64,000 bases of DNA from Ascarosepion bandense (lineage: Eukaryota; Mollusca; Cephalopoda; Sepiida; Sepiidae), in assembly GCA_037127315.1 (NCBI GenBank), contig JBBBDQ010001684.1, positions 3,918,501 to 3,982,500 of the forward strand, in the 5' to 3' direction. Shown one piece after another: positions 54,823-64,000 of this stretch (position 1 is the first letter of the stretch; every line of letters begins with the position of its first letter). Below the pieces are notes generated by a model that did no database searches, was not told where the DNA came from, and saw only the letters and a program-made list of their open reading frames with translations. The translations under genes and the position numbers were made by a program.

Positions 54823-57019
54823 CAGGCATATCAAACTCAAAGTCTCTTCAGGGCCTCAGTAGTCGATTTGTATTGTCATGAGGGCCACAAAAGTTGAACA
54901 CGTTAAATAAAAATTTTTGTGATTTTTTTTTTTTCAATTTAGAAACATACGGGCAAATTCAAGTAATAGTGTACATGTAGTTCAACAAAAGAATATAACA
55001 AAAATTTTTACGATCTTCATCTATTTCAATACAATAGCAAAAAATGCATTATACATAAATTCAAAACTGATATTCATCAACAAGAATTCAAAGACTTTCA
55101 CTATTTTGCCCTGAAGCTTGACATCTCTTTTTGTTGACAATTTCTTGTATGTGTGGTTGAAATTTCTGTATAGTGCCGAGTTTGATGAGGGATGACAAAT
55201 GTTGATCAGTCAGTCTTGTTCTTTGAGATGTTTTTGTTGATTTCATGAAAGAAAATAACTGTTCACACAAATATGTGGAGCCAAACATTGCCATGATCCT
55301 TGTGGTAAACTTTCTAAAGTTTCTAAACCTTTCCAGAAGGTATGAAAAGAAATCAGGTATTCCCACTTCCAAATATTTTGATCTGAGTGAGGAATCAGAC
55401 TGAATTTCTAATAGTTCCATTTGCAGGTTTTCTTCAGCTTCACCAACATCAAAACTAAATGGTCCTGAAAATAATGCAAACTGGCGTTCATAAGATGCGA
55501 AATCACTAAATCTTTTCTCAAACTCTTTTGATAATGATTCCAGGTGAGTGTCATACTTGGCAAAACTCAATGCAGACTTCGTATCAGCACTGTTTTGCAG
55601 CTCTTTGCATGTAGCAAAATGAACCAAATGTTTACTATAGACTTGAAACTTCCATAATTTCAATTTCAAAAAGAAACATTTGACATCATCATATAAAGCA
55701 GTGATCAGCTTGTTTTTACCTTGCAATTTTAAATTGAGATCATCCAAATGTGCTGTAATGTCCACAGCAAAAGCCAGATCCTGCAGCCAACTCTCGTCTT
55801 TCAGTTCATCGGTGCTTTGACTTTTCATCTCCAAAAACGTAATTATTTCTTGTCTCAACAAATAAAATCTTTTCAACACTTTGTGGCATGATAACCAGCG
55901 TACTTCTGTATAGAATGGAACATCGGTGAACTCATTATCCAGATCCTTCAACAACTGCCTGAACTGACAATGGTTGAGAGAACGACCTCTTATAAAATTC
56001 ACTGTCTTTGTGACTAAACTCAGCACATGATCTAAATTCAGAATCTTTGAACACAAATTTTGCTGATGAATAATGCAGTGAAAATGTGTAAATGTCGAAT
56101 CCAGACATAAATTGCGTATTTTTGTTTGTAACTTGGCAGCAACACCATTATGTCTACCAACCATATTCCCTGCACCAGTGGTAGACAAGCACGCAAGTTT
56201 GCTCAAATCAAGCACATACTCATGAAGAACCTGTTCAAATTTCTCAAATATGTCCTGACTTGTTGTAGTGTCATGCATGGGGATCAGTTCATTCAGTTCT
56301 TCATAAATGCTAAATTCATTGTCACAGGCCCTGATGAAGACTGCAAGTTGTTCTATTCCAGTGATATCAACGGTCTCATCAATTGCAAGCGAAAAGTGTT
56401 CAAATTTTAATGATAACTGTTGCTTCAAATCACTTGACATGTCATCAATCCGTTCAGCAACAGTGTTTCTTGTCAATGTCAATCTTTGAACAAGTGCACC
56501 TTTTCTGGACATATAATTTCTGCCATTTTTACAAGACATTGTTTTCTGAAATCTCCTTCAGTGTAGGATTTCCCATTCGTGGCAATCATTCAACTCAGTT
56601 CATAGCTGGCAGTAACGAAGGCAACATTCCCTTTCGTGAAGAAGGTCTGTTGCTGTGTCAAGTTGGCCTTCAAATTCAAATTCAATTCAAAATTCTATGG
56701 ATAACTCCACTGGAGTATTTGATTAAATCATATTCATAACTCTATGGCTTTTTCGCTTATAACTCTCATATCTCCGTAGCCAAGGTGATGTCGGTTATCA
56801 CTATTATCTCGTTGAGCCATTTCTTAGAAATCGAACAATCATCAAATGATATTGATACGTTTTCAACTGCATCACTCTCTTAGCATCTAAAAAAATAGAA
56901 ATCAATCTCAAAGCTTTGATTTCTGTCTGTTGATATGCATGTCCAATGAGTTGTGGGAGAAAGGAAGATCATTTGTGTGGGCCGCATGCGGCCCGCAGGC
57001 CGCGTGTTTGACATGCCTG
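54823..57019 (-). mobile_element. hAT DNA transposon with intact ends and 8-bp target duplication
   Basis: 2197 bp. Terminal inverted repeats: CAGGCATATCAAACTC at the left and, complemented, CAGGCATGTCAAACAC at the right. Both ends are flanked by the identical 8-mer GTCTAGAC (54815-54822 and 57020-57027), the 8-bp duplication length of hAT insertions. It fits the nTnnnnAn preference and is itself a palindrome. Inside, on the minus strand, lies one transposase frame. The right end carries a CpG-rich GCGGCC-type stretch seen in hAT-Charlie-like ends. Confidence 0.93.
55088..56539 (-). CDS. hAT-family transposase (GTF2IRD2/EPM2AIP1-like), probably inactive
   Basis: 483 codons, the longest open frame in the window. 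Landmarks in order: TRNTVAERI near residue 24, LKFEHFSLAIDETVDITGI near 45-63 (first catalytic Asp context DET), LSTTGAGNMVGRHNGVAAKL near 117-136, CIIHQQNLCSKIL near 154-166 (insertion-domain His/Cys), EVRWLSCHKVLKRFYLLR near 212-229 (hAT RW motif), and STYLCEQLFSFMK near 428-440 (dimerisation region with catalytic Glu). Relatives have TTDGAP where this has STTGAG, so the second catalytic Asp is lost. The first ~19 residues are out of register: the true N-terminal continuation (KMAEIICPEKVHLFK) is in another frame, with a one-base shift near 56483 and a stop near 56590. A BED zinc finger, usual upstream, is not found. Host-domesticated function is unlikely given these defects and the intact element ends. 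Confidence 0.85.
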   Translation of the reverse strand: MSCKNGRNYMSRKGALVQRLTLTRNTVAERIDDMSSDLKQQLSLKFEHFSLAIDETVDITGIEQLAVFIRACDNEFSIYEELNELIPMHDTTTSQDIFEKFEQVLHEYVLDLSKLACLSTTGAGNMVGRHNGVAAKLQTKIRNLCLDSTFTHFHCIIHQQNLCSKILNLDHVLSLVTKTVNFIRGRSLNHCQFRQLLKDLDNEFTDVPFYTEVRWLSCHKVLKRFYLLRQEIITFLEMKSQSTDELKDESWLQDLAFAVDITAHLDDLNLKLQGKNKLITALYDDVKCFFLKLKLWKFQVYSKHLVHFATCKELQNSADTKSALSFAKYDTHLESLSKEFEKRFSDFASYERQFALFSGPFSFDVGEAEENLQMELLEIQSDSSLRSKYLEVGIPDFFSYLLERFRNFRKFTTRIMAMFGSTYLCEQLFSFMKSTKTSQRTRLTDQHLSSLIKLGTIQKFQPHIQEIVNKKRCQASGQNSESL

Positions 57020-57127
57020 GTCTAGACCAAGCAAAAAACACATAACATTAACCCTGTGAAACGATGGTTCTAGTTATAACTCTGAGTTTCTCACTCAAGC
57101 AATCTTCAAACAAATTAAAATTTGAGG

Positions 57128-57136
57128 TTTTTTACA

Positions 57137-57170
<34 letters not shown>

Positions 57171-57172
57171 TT
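57128..57172. repeat. (CA)n microsatellite
   Basis: CA-rich run; a second CA/TA-rich run occurs at 57483-57545, so the palindrome between them is bracketed by microsatellites. Confidence 0.9.
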
Positions 57173-57235
57173 TTACAGAAAATCCTTAAGATTAATGAAA
57201 TGGTTTAACAACCGACATATTAAAATTATTCACTT

Positions 57236-57480
57236 GAACTTTATTTTTAATCAGTACTCGTATTTGAGTAGATATTCTGTTTTTAATCAAACGGTATATT
57301 TATTTCTACCAGTCTGATTATTTACGATAAATTTTGTTGCAGGTTCGAATCCTGCTGAATAACACACATTTTTGTAACAAAATTTATCGTAAATAATCAG
57401 GCCAGTAGAAATAAATATACTGTTTGATTAAAAACAGAATCTCTAATTAAATACGAGCATTGATCAAAAATAATATTCAA
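57236..57480. repeat. Palindrome (~103-bp arms) with a tRNA T-arm-like loop
   Basis: The left arm 57236-57338 is the reverse complement of the right arm 57376-57480. The inner ~65 bp match with few differences (TTATTTACGATAAATTTTGT paired with its complement), the outer part somewhat less. The 37-base loop starts with GCAGGTTCGAATCCTGC (57339-57355): a perfect 5-bp stem, 7-base loop tRNA T-arm, identical to the Pol III B-box consensus. No A-box is evident nearby. Could be a MITE that captured a tRNA end, or an inverted duplication beside a tRNA-derived element. Confidence 0.9.
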
Positions 57481-57547
57481 ACAATTTCACACACACACAC
57501 ATATATATATAAATACACACACACACACACACACTCTCTCTCTCACA

Positions 57548-57900
57548 AGGTGTTTCAAAAAATGTATACATACTTTTATAGTGTATAGCTCAAGTCAATT
57601 TGCCTTCTTTTCAGATTTACACAATGTCATTCAGGTTTAGCTTTGAACTGGTACTGGAAGTATGAGAATGCAGTTGAAATTCAAAGACTTAAAGAGTGAT
57701 TCATTCCTGTCCCCACCCCTGCAGCTTACAAAATCACAAATTAAATAGAAATTTGAAGTTGATGCCACTGTAGACGATGTGCAGAAGAACTGCTCCGGAA
57801 GACCACCAATTTCAACCATGCTCTGTGATGTAAGAAAATGTGATGGAAAGTTTCTCTAGAAGTCTAAGAAATCTTTTGAAATGTTGATTGCTGTATTTGA
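57548..57900 (+). pseudogene. Mariner fragment, terminal repeat and N-terminal coding part
   Basis: Begins with the terminal segment GGTGTTTCAAAAAATGTATA, related to the fragment at 1575-1675. Plus-strand translation from about 57645 gives FWYWKYENAVEIQRL, then FEVDATVDDVQKNCSGRPP near 57752-57805. These match the N-terminal DNA-binding region and the GRPR-like linker of a mariner transposase. One stop and frame changes; nothing beyond about 57900. Confidence 0.65.
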
Positions 57901-58079
57901 TTCGATCGTGTTGCATTGTCAGTAATATTTAGAATATTACATACATCAATTTGAAAACATGCAATGACAAAATCTTTAGAGCATGCATTTATAATAAGTG
58001 CTGTCTTCATATGCATTATTTAAATTAGGTAAAGTTGGTTCTAGTTGCTTTAAGTATTTCTTCAAAAAGTTTCAAAATA

Positions 58080-58148
58080 TGAATAATTTTTTGATGACCT
58101 GCTTTGTCTATGGTATCCCCAGCATCCTTCTGTAGAACCATATTTCTG
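58080..58148 (-). pseudogene. Very short RTE-type fragment
   Basis: Minus strand matches only the MWFYRRMLGIP-like block (complement of CAGCATCCTTCTGTAGAACC). Confidence 0.5.
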
Positions 58149-58267
58149 TTAATGTAATGTGATTGATAATTTTACACAATTTGATTCATTCATGAGTTTG
58201 AGGTGTTGTTTCATCTGCAAACAGATGAAAGCAGAAACAGCCAAAAACTTTTCTGAAGTTAACACAT

Positions 58268-59544
58268 CACTCAGTAAATCCCAAGCCTAAGTAATAAAAC
58301 CATAACTTTTGGGAAAAATTTGACTTTATTCATCAACATAGTCTCCTTCTAGTGTGATACACTAATTCCAACATTTCTCTAACAATTCAATGTGTTTTTT
58401 TTTTTGTAGAACAATTTGTCTTTGACCTCAAAATATGCCTCAATTTCCGATATCTCTTCTTCATTGAATCCAAATCTTTTTCCCTGGAGAATTCTTTCGA
58501 GGTTTGCAAAGAGCCAATAGGCATAGAGGGGTCAAATCTGGAGAATAGGGTGGATGTGAAAGCAGTTCAAAGTGCAATTCATGTAGTTTTGCCATTGTTA
58601 CAATCAACTTGTGATATGGTGCATTGTATTGGTGAAAGATCACTTTCTCCTTCATTTGCGGATGTTTTTTGGCTATTTCTTCTTTCAAATACACTAATAA
58701 GGTTATATAATATTCACTATTGATGGTTCTCTTTTCTCAAGGTAATCAATGAACAAAATACCTTGTGCATCCCAAAATATGGAGGCCAAAACCTTGCCTG
58801 CTGATGTTTGTGTCTTTGGTTACTTTAGATGGTATTTACCTGCTACTGTCTGCTCAGCTGACTGCTGATTTGACTATGAAGTGAATTGATGGTTCCATGT
58901 TTCATCCATTGTCACATATTTATGCAAAAACTTCTTGTTGTGTTGAAGCAGTTACAAACAACATTCTGAATTGTCAATGCGTTGTTGTTTTTGATCGACC
59001 TTGAGCAAATGTGGCACTCATTTTGAACACAGCTTTCTCATTGACAAATGTTCAAGTAAAATGGTGAATACACTGCCTTCTGATATGTTTAACTCCTCTG
59101 CTATCTTACACAACTTCAGTTTATGATTGGCCAAAATGAGTTTGTGGATTTTTTGGTGTTTTTCAGGTCAACTGCCAATTTTGGGTGACCTGAGTGTTCA
59201 GCATCATTTGTCTATACAACCGCATTTATAGTCAGCATACCATTTCTTAACCATTGTTTCTGATGGAGCAGAGTCTGAATAATATTTATCAAGCCATTGC
59301 TTTGCTTGAACAGTATTTTTCCCATCAAAAAGCAATGGTTTATCAACACACGAAATTCAGATTTTTCCATTGTTTTGAAAATCTGTAATAGTAGCTTCAC
59401 TTAAATAACTGTAATTTGTAAACTAATAATCCCATTGGGCCAAAATTTTCTCATCTGCCATTTGAAAGTTAGTACTTCATAAAAATCATATGGATTTTTT
59501 ATTAGTGGCACCATCCATATGTCAGGCCTGGAACTTATTGAGTG
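58268..59544 (-). mobile_element. Mariner DNA transposon with both terminal repeats
   Basis: 1277 bp bounded by imperfect inverted repeats: left CACTCAGTAAATCCCAAGCC (58268) and, complemented, right CACTCAATAAGTTCCAGGCC (59544). Size and ends are typical for mariner. A flanking TA duplication is not clear at either boundary. Confidence 0.8.
58461..59380 (-). pseudogene. Mariner transposase, decayed
   Basis: Minus strand. N-terminal part 59400-59212: MEKSEFRVLINHCFLMGK and AKQWL-like sequence, then ETMVKRWY-type remnants (59260) and a GRP linker near 59180. The middle (59150-58700) is recognisable but full of stops. C-terminal part 58694-58461: KEKVIFHQYNAPYHKL where active relatives have HQDNAPCH, so the second catalytic Asp is Tyr, and HPPYSPDLTPLCLL where relatives have SPDLAPSDYF, so the third is gone too. 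Inactive. Confidence 0.8.
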
Positions 59545-59549
59545 TCGTT

Positions 59550-60085
59550 TTATTTTTTAATCTGTCAATTATTTCAAGAATTAGCAGGTTTGGCTCGATG
59601 GTAGAGTTGTAGGCAAAATATTAGAATTCTGCCCTTAATAAACACTGGCTGTTACATGTCATATTAGTTTTGGAAAATGTTAATGTTGGATGGCCAAAGG
59701 TTTTAAATATTCTTAAAAAGATATAAACTCTATTTTCCTCTTTTTATGTTTGCATTCTTCCATTTAAAAAAGCTTGAGAGTAGATCAGAAATGCTGTTAA
59801 CTATTTAAGAGCTGATCTTTGATAATATCTAAAACTGATCTAATCTTATCTCAGAAGATCTAATTTCCCATAGCCATTTATTAGTCTGCATATATTTGCA
59901 ATAGGCAATTACATTTATAATAAGAAAACAGCTTTATTTCTCACATCATAGTGAATGTGTGTTTGGTATTTACAATAGACAATATATTTACTCTGTATAC
60001 AGAAGATAGACATTTTATAATTTATAGGTATTTAAACTAGTACTGCTGATACTAATGCAAAAATATAACTAATTCCATAGCTGCT
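59550..60085. other. No recognisable gene
   Basis: AT-rich. 59588-59640 has a faint tRNA-like start (TTTGGCTCGATGGTAGAGTT, A-box-like) without a clear B-box. Confidence 0.45.
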
Positions 60086-60087
60086 AA

Positions 60088-60390
60088 AGTCATACATATG
60101 AGAGAGTGCTGAATCAGGAAGACACAATTGAAATTTCTAGGTCACATAATGAAGAAGAGGGCTTGGAGAATTTAACACTCCTAGAGTATGCTGAAGGTAA
60201 GAGTGGGGAAGTGAATAATCTACCTAATGAACTTGTGTAAATGATTGGCAGAATAGGAATTAGGAGAACCTCCCCACAAAAAAAAAAAAAAAAAAAAAAC
60301 AAACAAAGCTTACTAAGAGCTACAAAAAATAGAAAGTTATGGAGAGCCATCATCACCCAAGTTTTGAAAGAATATGACACATAGAAGGAG
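60088..60390 (+). pseudogene. RTE-type LINE 3' fragment with an A-run insertion
   Basis: Plus strand: QLKFLGHIMKK near 60125-60160 and the terminal RELWRAIITQVLKE-like block near 60325-60372, then the GACACATAGAAGGAGAAAG end. An A-run of about 19 interrupts the copy at 60280-60299. Confidence 0.65.
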
Positions 60391-60665
60391 AAAGTAAAAT
60401 TCAGGTAACTGGGTCAGACAAAGAACTTTTCAGCACCTCCCTGTAAAAACGTGATTAGGGAGTAGCCTTTTTTGATCGTGTAAGACTTAAAAGTACCAAA
60501 ATCAACAAAATTTAATTTAAAAATTAACAATTAATAATATTTAACTCATACCATCAAAAAATGACAACAATATTTCGATTTACAAGTACAAAGCAATTAT
60601 GAAATTATATCCATTTAGCTAGGAGATAAAAATAATTTAAAGCATGACTAAATTATTGTGATTTA

Positions 60666-60780
60666 GCTTATGGCCATATCACACTGAAACACCGGTTGCT
60701 GAATGATGACTGAAGTTAAGCAACGTCAATCCTAGTCAGTTCCTAGATGGGTAACCACTTGGGAATACAACATGCAGTAA
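60666..60780 (+). rRNA. 5S rRNA-like sequence, diverged (pseudogene or SINE head)
   Basis: About 115 nt: starts GCTTATGGCCATATCAC, contains TGACTGAAGTTAAGCAACG, CTAGTCAGTTCCTAGATGGG and TAACCACTTGGGAATAC, and ends near GCAGTAA. More diverged than the copy at 26432-26550. It runs directly into a SINE1 head. Confidence 0.75.
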
Positions 60781-60920
60781 AATTAGATGTACAGGTTGTG
60801 TACAGGCTCAGAATTGTTAATTGGAGAGATGAGTTCCAATTTCACTTGGGTGTGTTATATTCGATTATGTGCAGATATACTTGAGAAATGAATGAATCTC
60901 CTTCTTTCTCAACGGTAGAT
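60781..60920 (+). mobile_element. SINE1 head half, part of a second 5S-SINE chimera
   Basis: Diverged SINE1: GGCTCAGAATTG, AGATGAGTTCCAATTTCA (B-box region), TTATGTGCAGATATACTTGA, ATGAATGAATCTCC. A segment at 60920-60950 resembles the SINE1 middle in inverted orientation. Same 5S-then-SINE1 order as on the minus strand at 26.3-26.55 kb. Confidence 0.65.
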
Positions 60921-61028
60921 TAATTAGCAAGCCTTGTATCAATAAATCATTATTATTCCCACCCTACAAAAAAAGACTTACAATCTAAAAACATTTTCTG
61001 GCAAAGTGTTGATAAGCTGTAGAAAACG

Positions 61029-61058
61029 AATCAATCAATCAATCAATCAATCAATCAT
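61029..61058. repeat. (AATC)n microsatellite
   Basis: Seven units of the tetranucleotide. Confidence 0.9.
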
Positions 61059-61183
61059 GTGGGGCTTTATTTGTTAAGTTTAAAGTAACGGAAAACTGAT
61101 ATATACTATATCATCAAAAGAATCAAATATATAAAAATGAGTGAATTGTCTACAGGTAGCATATTTTAGAATTCTACTATAGC

Positions 61184-61493
61184 AGGTGTGCATGATGGTG
61201 TAGTGGATATCAGCTCGAGATGAGTAATCAGATAGCCGTGTTTAAATTCCAGTTGAATTTGTTGCATTCACTTATGTGCAAATGCCCTTAGGAAGTGTAT
61301 GAATTCATTGCTTCTTCTTCCAGCTATGGGTTAAATAGCAGGGCAGATTGGGTTCTATAGCCTTGGTTAGCAACCAATCTACCACAGAAAATAATGGCAA
61401 CTTACTGTTGGAAAATTTTCTGCCCAGTCAGTCATGTCTCTTTTGAGAGATGATCGCCTGAGTGTGAATCATGTATAGCATTTAAATGACTAT
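61184..61493 (+). mobile_element. SINE1, full length
   Basis: Head with TGGTGTAGTGGATATCAG, body and a degraded tail (TTTAAATGACTA). The 5' end is not preceded by 5S-like sequence. Confidence 0.83.
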
Positions 61494-61499
61494 AGCATC

Positions 61500-62690
61500 A
61501 CAAAAATCCAAATTTTGCTTTTCTCAGTAGAATAAAATCAAGGTGATTTAGTAGAATTTTAAAACAAATTGTGACAATAGTATTTCCTCAAAATGTGAAG
61601 TAGAACATTGCTGGGTTCAGACACTCTCTGTGGCTGATAGGTTTAAAACATATTTAATCAAATGGTGGTTTCTCCTACAAAGGGGGACACAGACTGGAAC
61701 TCTGTTGGAGAGCGCTTTTTCTTTAAGTTTTCTGAAGCATGCAGGATACTAGAGATATAATACACTTTAAAAAATTGTGTCTACTCCGATCCGTGTAAAT
61801 GCTAAAAATATGTGCATCCACTAAAATATTTGTAGCCAGAGAAAATCATGCACATATGATGGAGTTGTCAGGAGTCATTGACCAGTAGGAGTTGTCTTCT
61901 CTTCTTTCTTCTCTGCATTCTTTCAGTGTTCTGATTTCGGCCAGAAAACCCCAGACTTATAAAACCTGAAATTTTCACACATTTTTACCTTTTCAGGTTT
62001 TTGCTTAATTCTGTCATCTATGGCCAGGCACATCTGTCAGTCATCTTCACCAGCTATTGCTTTTCAAGTCAGCTGCTTTTGATCTCAATCACATTTTCTT
62101 AGCCACTGATTTGTTTCTGCCTTTTGTTGGCAACTGGCTTGTGTTTTCGGCCTTTGACATCAGTCATATTTCTGTCAGGTCACAGCAATATATTACACTC
62201 CTTGCCATGTCATTTTTCAAAATGGTCTCATATGAACATTTTAAGTGCATCTCTTCTCCACCCCCATCATTCCCACACAAGTGAGACAATTTTTGCTTTT
62301 TGATTTTTAAGATTTTCAAAAATATATTCATCACATCTCTACCTTTCTGGCTATTATACTGCATCAGCACATAAACTCATTCAATAATACAGAACAACAA
62401 TGCAATCAAAAGTACTACAAAATTATTTATATCAAAGGTGACTCTCTCTTCTCTACGTCCTGCTATTGTGCACATCTTTCTTCTTCATTAACTCCATGCA
62501 AAAGACAATTTTCCCCAATGTAAATTCTAAGTTAGTCTCTTAAGTTAGTCTCTTAAGTTAGGCGTAATAATGAATCAGACCAGAACACAATTTGTATAAA
62601 AAAGAATGTTTTCTTTTTTCTTCTTTTTCTTTCCTTTTTTCAACTTCCACTGAGTATGTCAGCCATCTACTTATTCCGAGATGTGTTGGG
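61500..62690. other. No recognisable gene; small tandem repeat
   Basis: At 62529-62563 a 13-bp unit (AAGTTAGTCTCTT) is repeated nearly three times. The open frame 62057-62284 has no motif. Confidence 0.45.
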
Positions 62691-62762
62691 CACCTGGATG
62701 TAGTGTAATGGTTAGCACTAAAACAATTATGACTGAGCAGTGAGCTCAGTCCTCACTAGGTG
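62691..62762 (+). tRNA. tRNA-like pseudogene or unknown SINE head
   Basis: 72 nt that can fold at both ends like a tRNA: acceptor-like CACCTG with TAGGTG, and a T-arm with stem GTGAG/CTCAC around the 7-base loop CTCAGTC. TAGTGTAATGGTTAGCAC matches the D-arm/A-box of tRNAs of the Val/Asp/Glu type. The anticodon stem does not pair and the B-box is degenerate, so a working tRNA is unlikely. Confidence 0.4.
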
Positions 62763-62769
62763 CTCCATA

Positions 62770-64000
62770 ATTTGGGTCCGAGGCCACATCTGAAAAAATA
62801 ACCATTCCATGACATGTGATTACATAATTTATAACCACAAGAGCATTTATTTTATGTGTATTTTTATCAATTTCCAAAGTTATCTGCACATCACAGACTC
62901 TACTCATATCCAGAACTGACTTATAGCATCTTTTGCCAAAGTAATATCCCACATTTTTAGTTAGACATTAACTGTTTTTATCATTCCCTTTTATTTCTTT
63001 ATTCCTTCTTTATTTTTTTTATTTATTAATTTGTTTATTCGAGTGCTAACTCAATCCACTTTGGGCCTCATATTGACCAACTGAAGAACTGATTTGCTTC
63101 AATTATCCTTTGTTTTTTTTCTAGTGACATTGACCAACTTTTTGTGATGTCCTGAAGAAAATCTTTAAAATCAAGAAAAAAAAGTAATGTTTAATACACA
63201 GGAAAAAAATGTGAGAGACCACCTACCTTTTGTCGTTATTATTACTAGTTTTTACAGAACACACATGTCAAAACAAAGTTCTGTAATGTTTCAAAAGTTT
63301 GTTTTTCTCCACATTTTATCTTACCAGTAGACATTTTGATGTATGACACAAACTGACATCCAGTAAATGACCTTCAAATACACTATGTGTGCCTCTGCTC
63401 AAGTTCAACATCACACATGTAATTTTAATCATACTATGCTTAAACACAGAAATCAACCATTACGTGCATTACATGTCATTTAAACTCTGACTGAGAAAAT
63501 AACAAGAACAAAACAAAAAAAAAAACAAAGTGGAACTACCTAAAGGCCTGATTATATATGTTGATGATGGACATAAGGTTTGCTTGAAGGATTAGTCATA
63601 TCACCAAAAGTTCCATCTAACTTAGTCTAAAAATATGAGCCTGTCACACTCTAAATTCTATTTAACTTAATCTTTTCCACACGGACTGCAACTTCTACAC
63701 ACATTATTATAAGGAAGCTAATCTAACCCTTTATTGCAAGCGTTCTTATTTCCTCCTGCAGTTTTCTTCTCTAACATTTTATTTTACAGCATATCTGCCA
63801 GCGAATGTCCAAGTTCCCTTTCTTATGGTCGTTCTTATATTACTCCAAATCATCAAACCTCAAGCTCTATATCTTTAGTCTCACTGCAAGACTCCTCTAT
63901 TGCAGCTTTGCTTGCTTTTTATGTTCTTCCTAACAAAGTGGCAATAGTATGAGGCCATTCCAATGAAGGCCCTCAATTGCCTAACATTGGTTGGAGTTGA
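62770..64000. other. No recognisable feature
   Basis: AT-rich; the plus frame 63734-63952 (72 codons) has no known motif and no visible splice or promoter context. Confidence 0.45.

Noticed and set aside
59588..59640. tRNA gene starting with an A-box-like word
   Set aside because: No B-box and no acceptor-stem pairing found downstream.
63734..63952. Possible host exon, 72 codons
   Set aside because: No family motif, no clear splice sites and a Ser/Leu-rich composition that fits random T/C-rich sequence.

Overview
The window looks like intergenic or intronic DNA from a repeat-rich animal genome. It is AT-rich, full of (TA)n, (CA)n and (GA)n microsatellites, and contains no convincing host protein-coding exon. 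Nearly every interpretable reading frame belongs to a transposable element and almost all are broken. The mix of elements points to a mollusc, most plausibly a cephalopod (octopus or squid type): a tRNA-headed SINE present in more than ten copies, many RTE-type LINE pieces, CR1-like LINE tails, mariner and hAT DNA transposons, and a Penelope-like element. That assignment is inference from repeat style and was not checked against a database.

Layout. 0-10 kb: a SINE, a decayed CR1-like LINE, RTE pieces, a ~600-bp foldback element (5359-5966), an internally deleted mariner, and a decayed I-like LINE with an RNase H tail. 10-16 kb: purine-rich low-complexity DNA, SINE pieces, an LTR-like GC-richer block, a second internally deleted mariner, and a 1.6-kb RTE copy with two lesions. 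16.1-18.75 kb: a Penelope-like retroelement with ~250-270-bp terminal inverted repeats, one long frame broken by three stops and one frameshift. 19-36 kb: scattered LINE and SINE remnants, a 5S rRNA-like sequence fused to the common SINE, a 248-bp inverted repeat of about 99% identity, a VNTR next to a LINE tail, and two direct copies of a tRNA-Cys-like SINE. 36.3-39.1 kb: the only near full-length RTE copy (endonuclease plus reverse transcriptase), dead through several frameshifts and a YADD-to-YADN change. 40-45 kb: three SINEs in alternating orientation, a solo LTR with a 5-bp target duplication, and three consecutive C-terminal modules of restriction-like-endonuclease LINEs. 47-54.5 kb: CR1-like 3' ends and an RTE copy inserted in an older repeat. 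54.8-57.0 kb: a hAT element bounded by a perfect 8-bp target duplication and carrying the longest open frame of the window (483 codons). 57.2-57.5 kb: a palindrome with a tRNA T-arm/B-box at its apex. 57.5-59.5 kb: two mariners. 60.7 kb: a second 5S-SINE fusion.

How the parts relate: the LINEs (RTE, CR1-like, I-like, R2/NeSL-like) and the Penelope element would have encoded their own retrotransposition proteins. The SINEs have Pol III-type heads and would have borrowed LINE machinery. The foldback and deleted mariner copies are non-autonomous. Nothing here appears fully functional. The least decayed coding unit is the hAT transposase, which has a shifted N-terminus and has lost a catalytic aspartate. 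The most interesting observations are the repeated 5S rRNA/tRNA-SINE chimera, the palindrome with an internal Pol III B-box, the near-identical 248-bp inverted duplication and the head-to-head SINE pairs sharing a junction.
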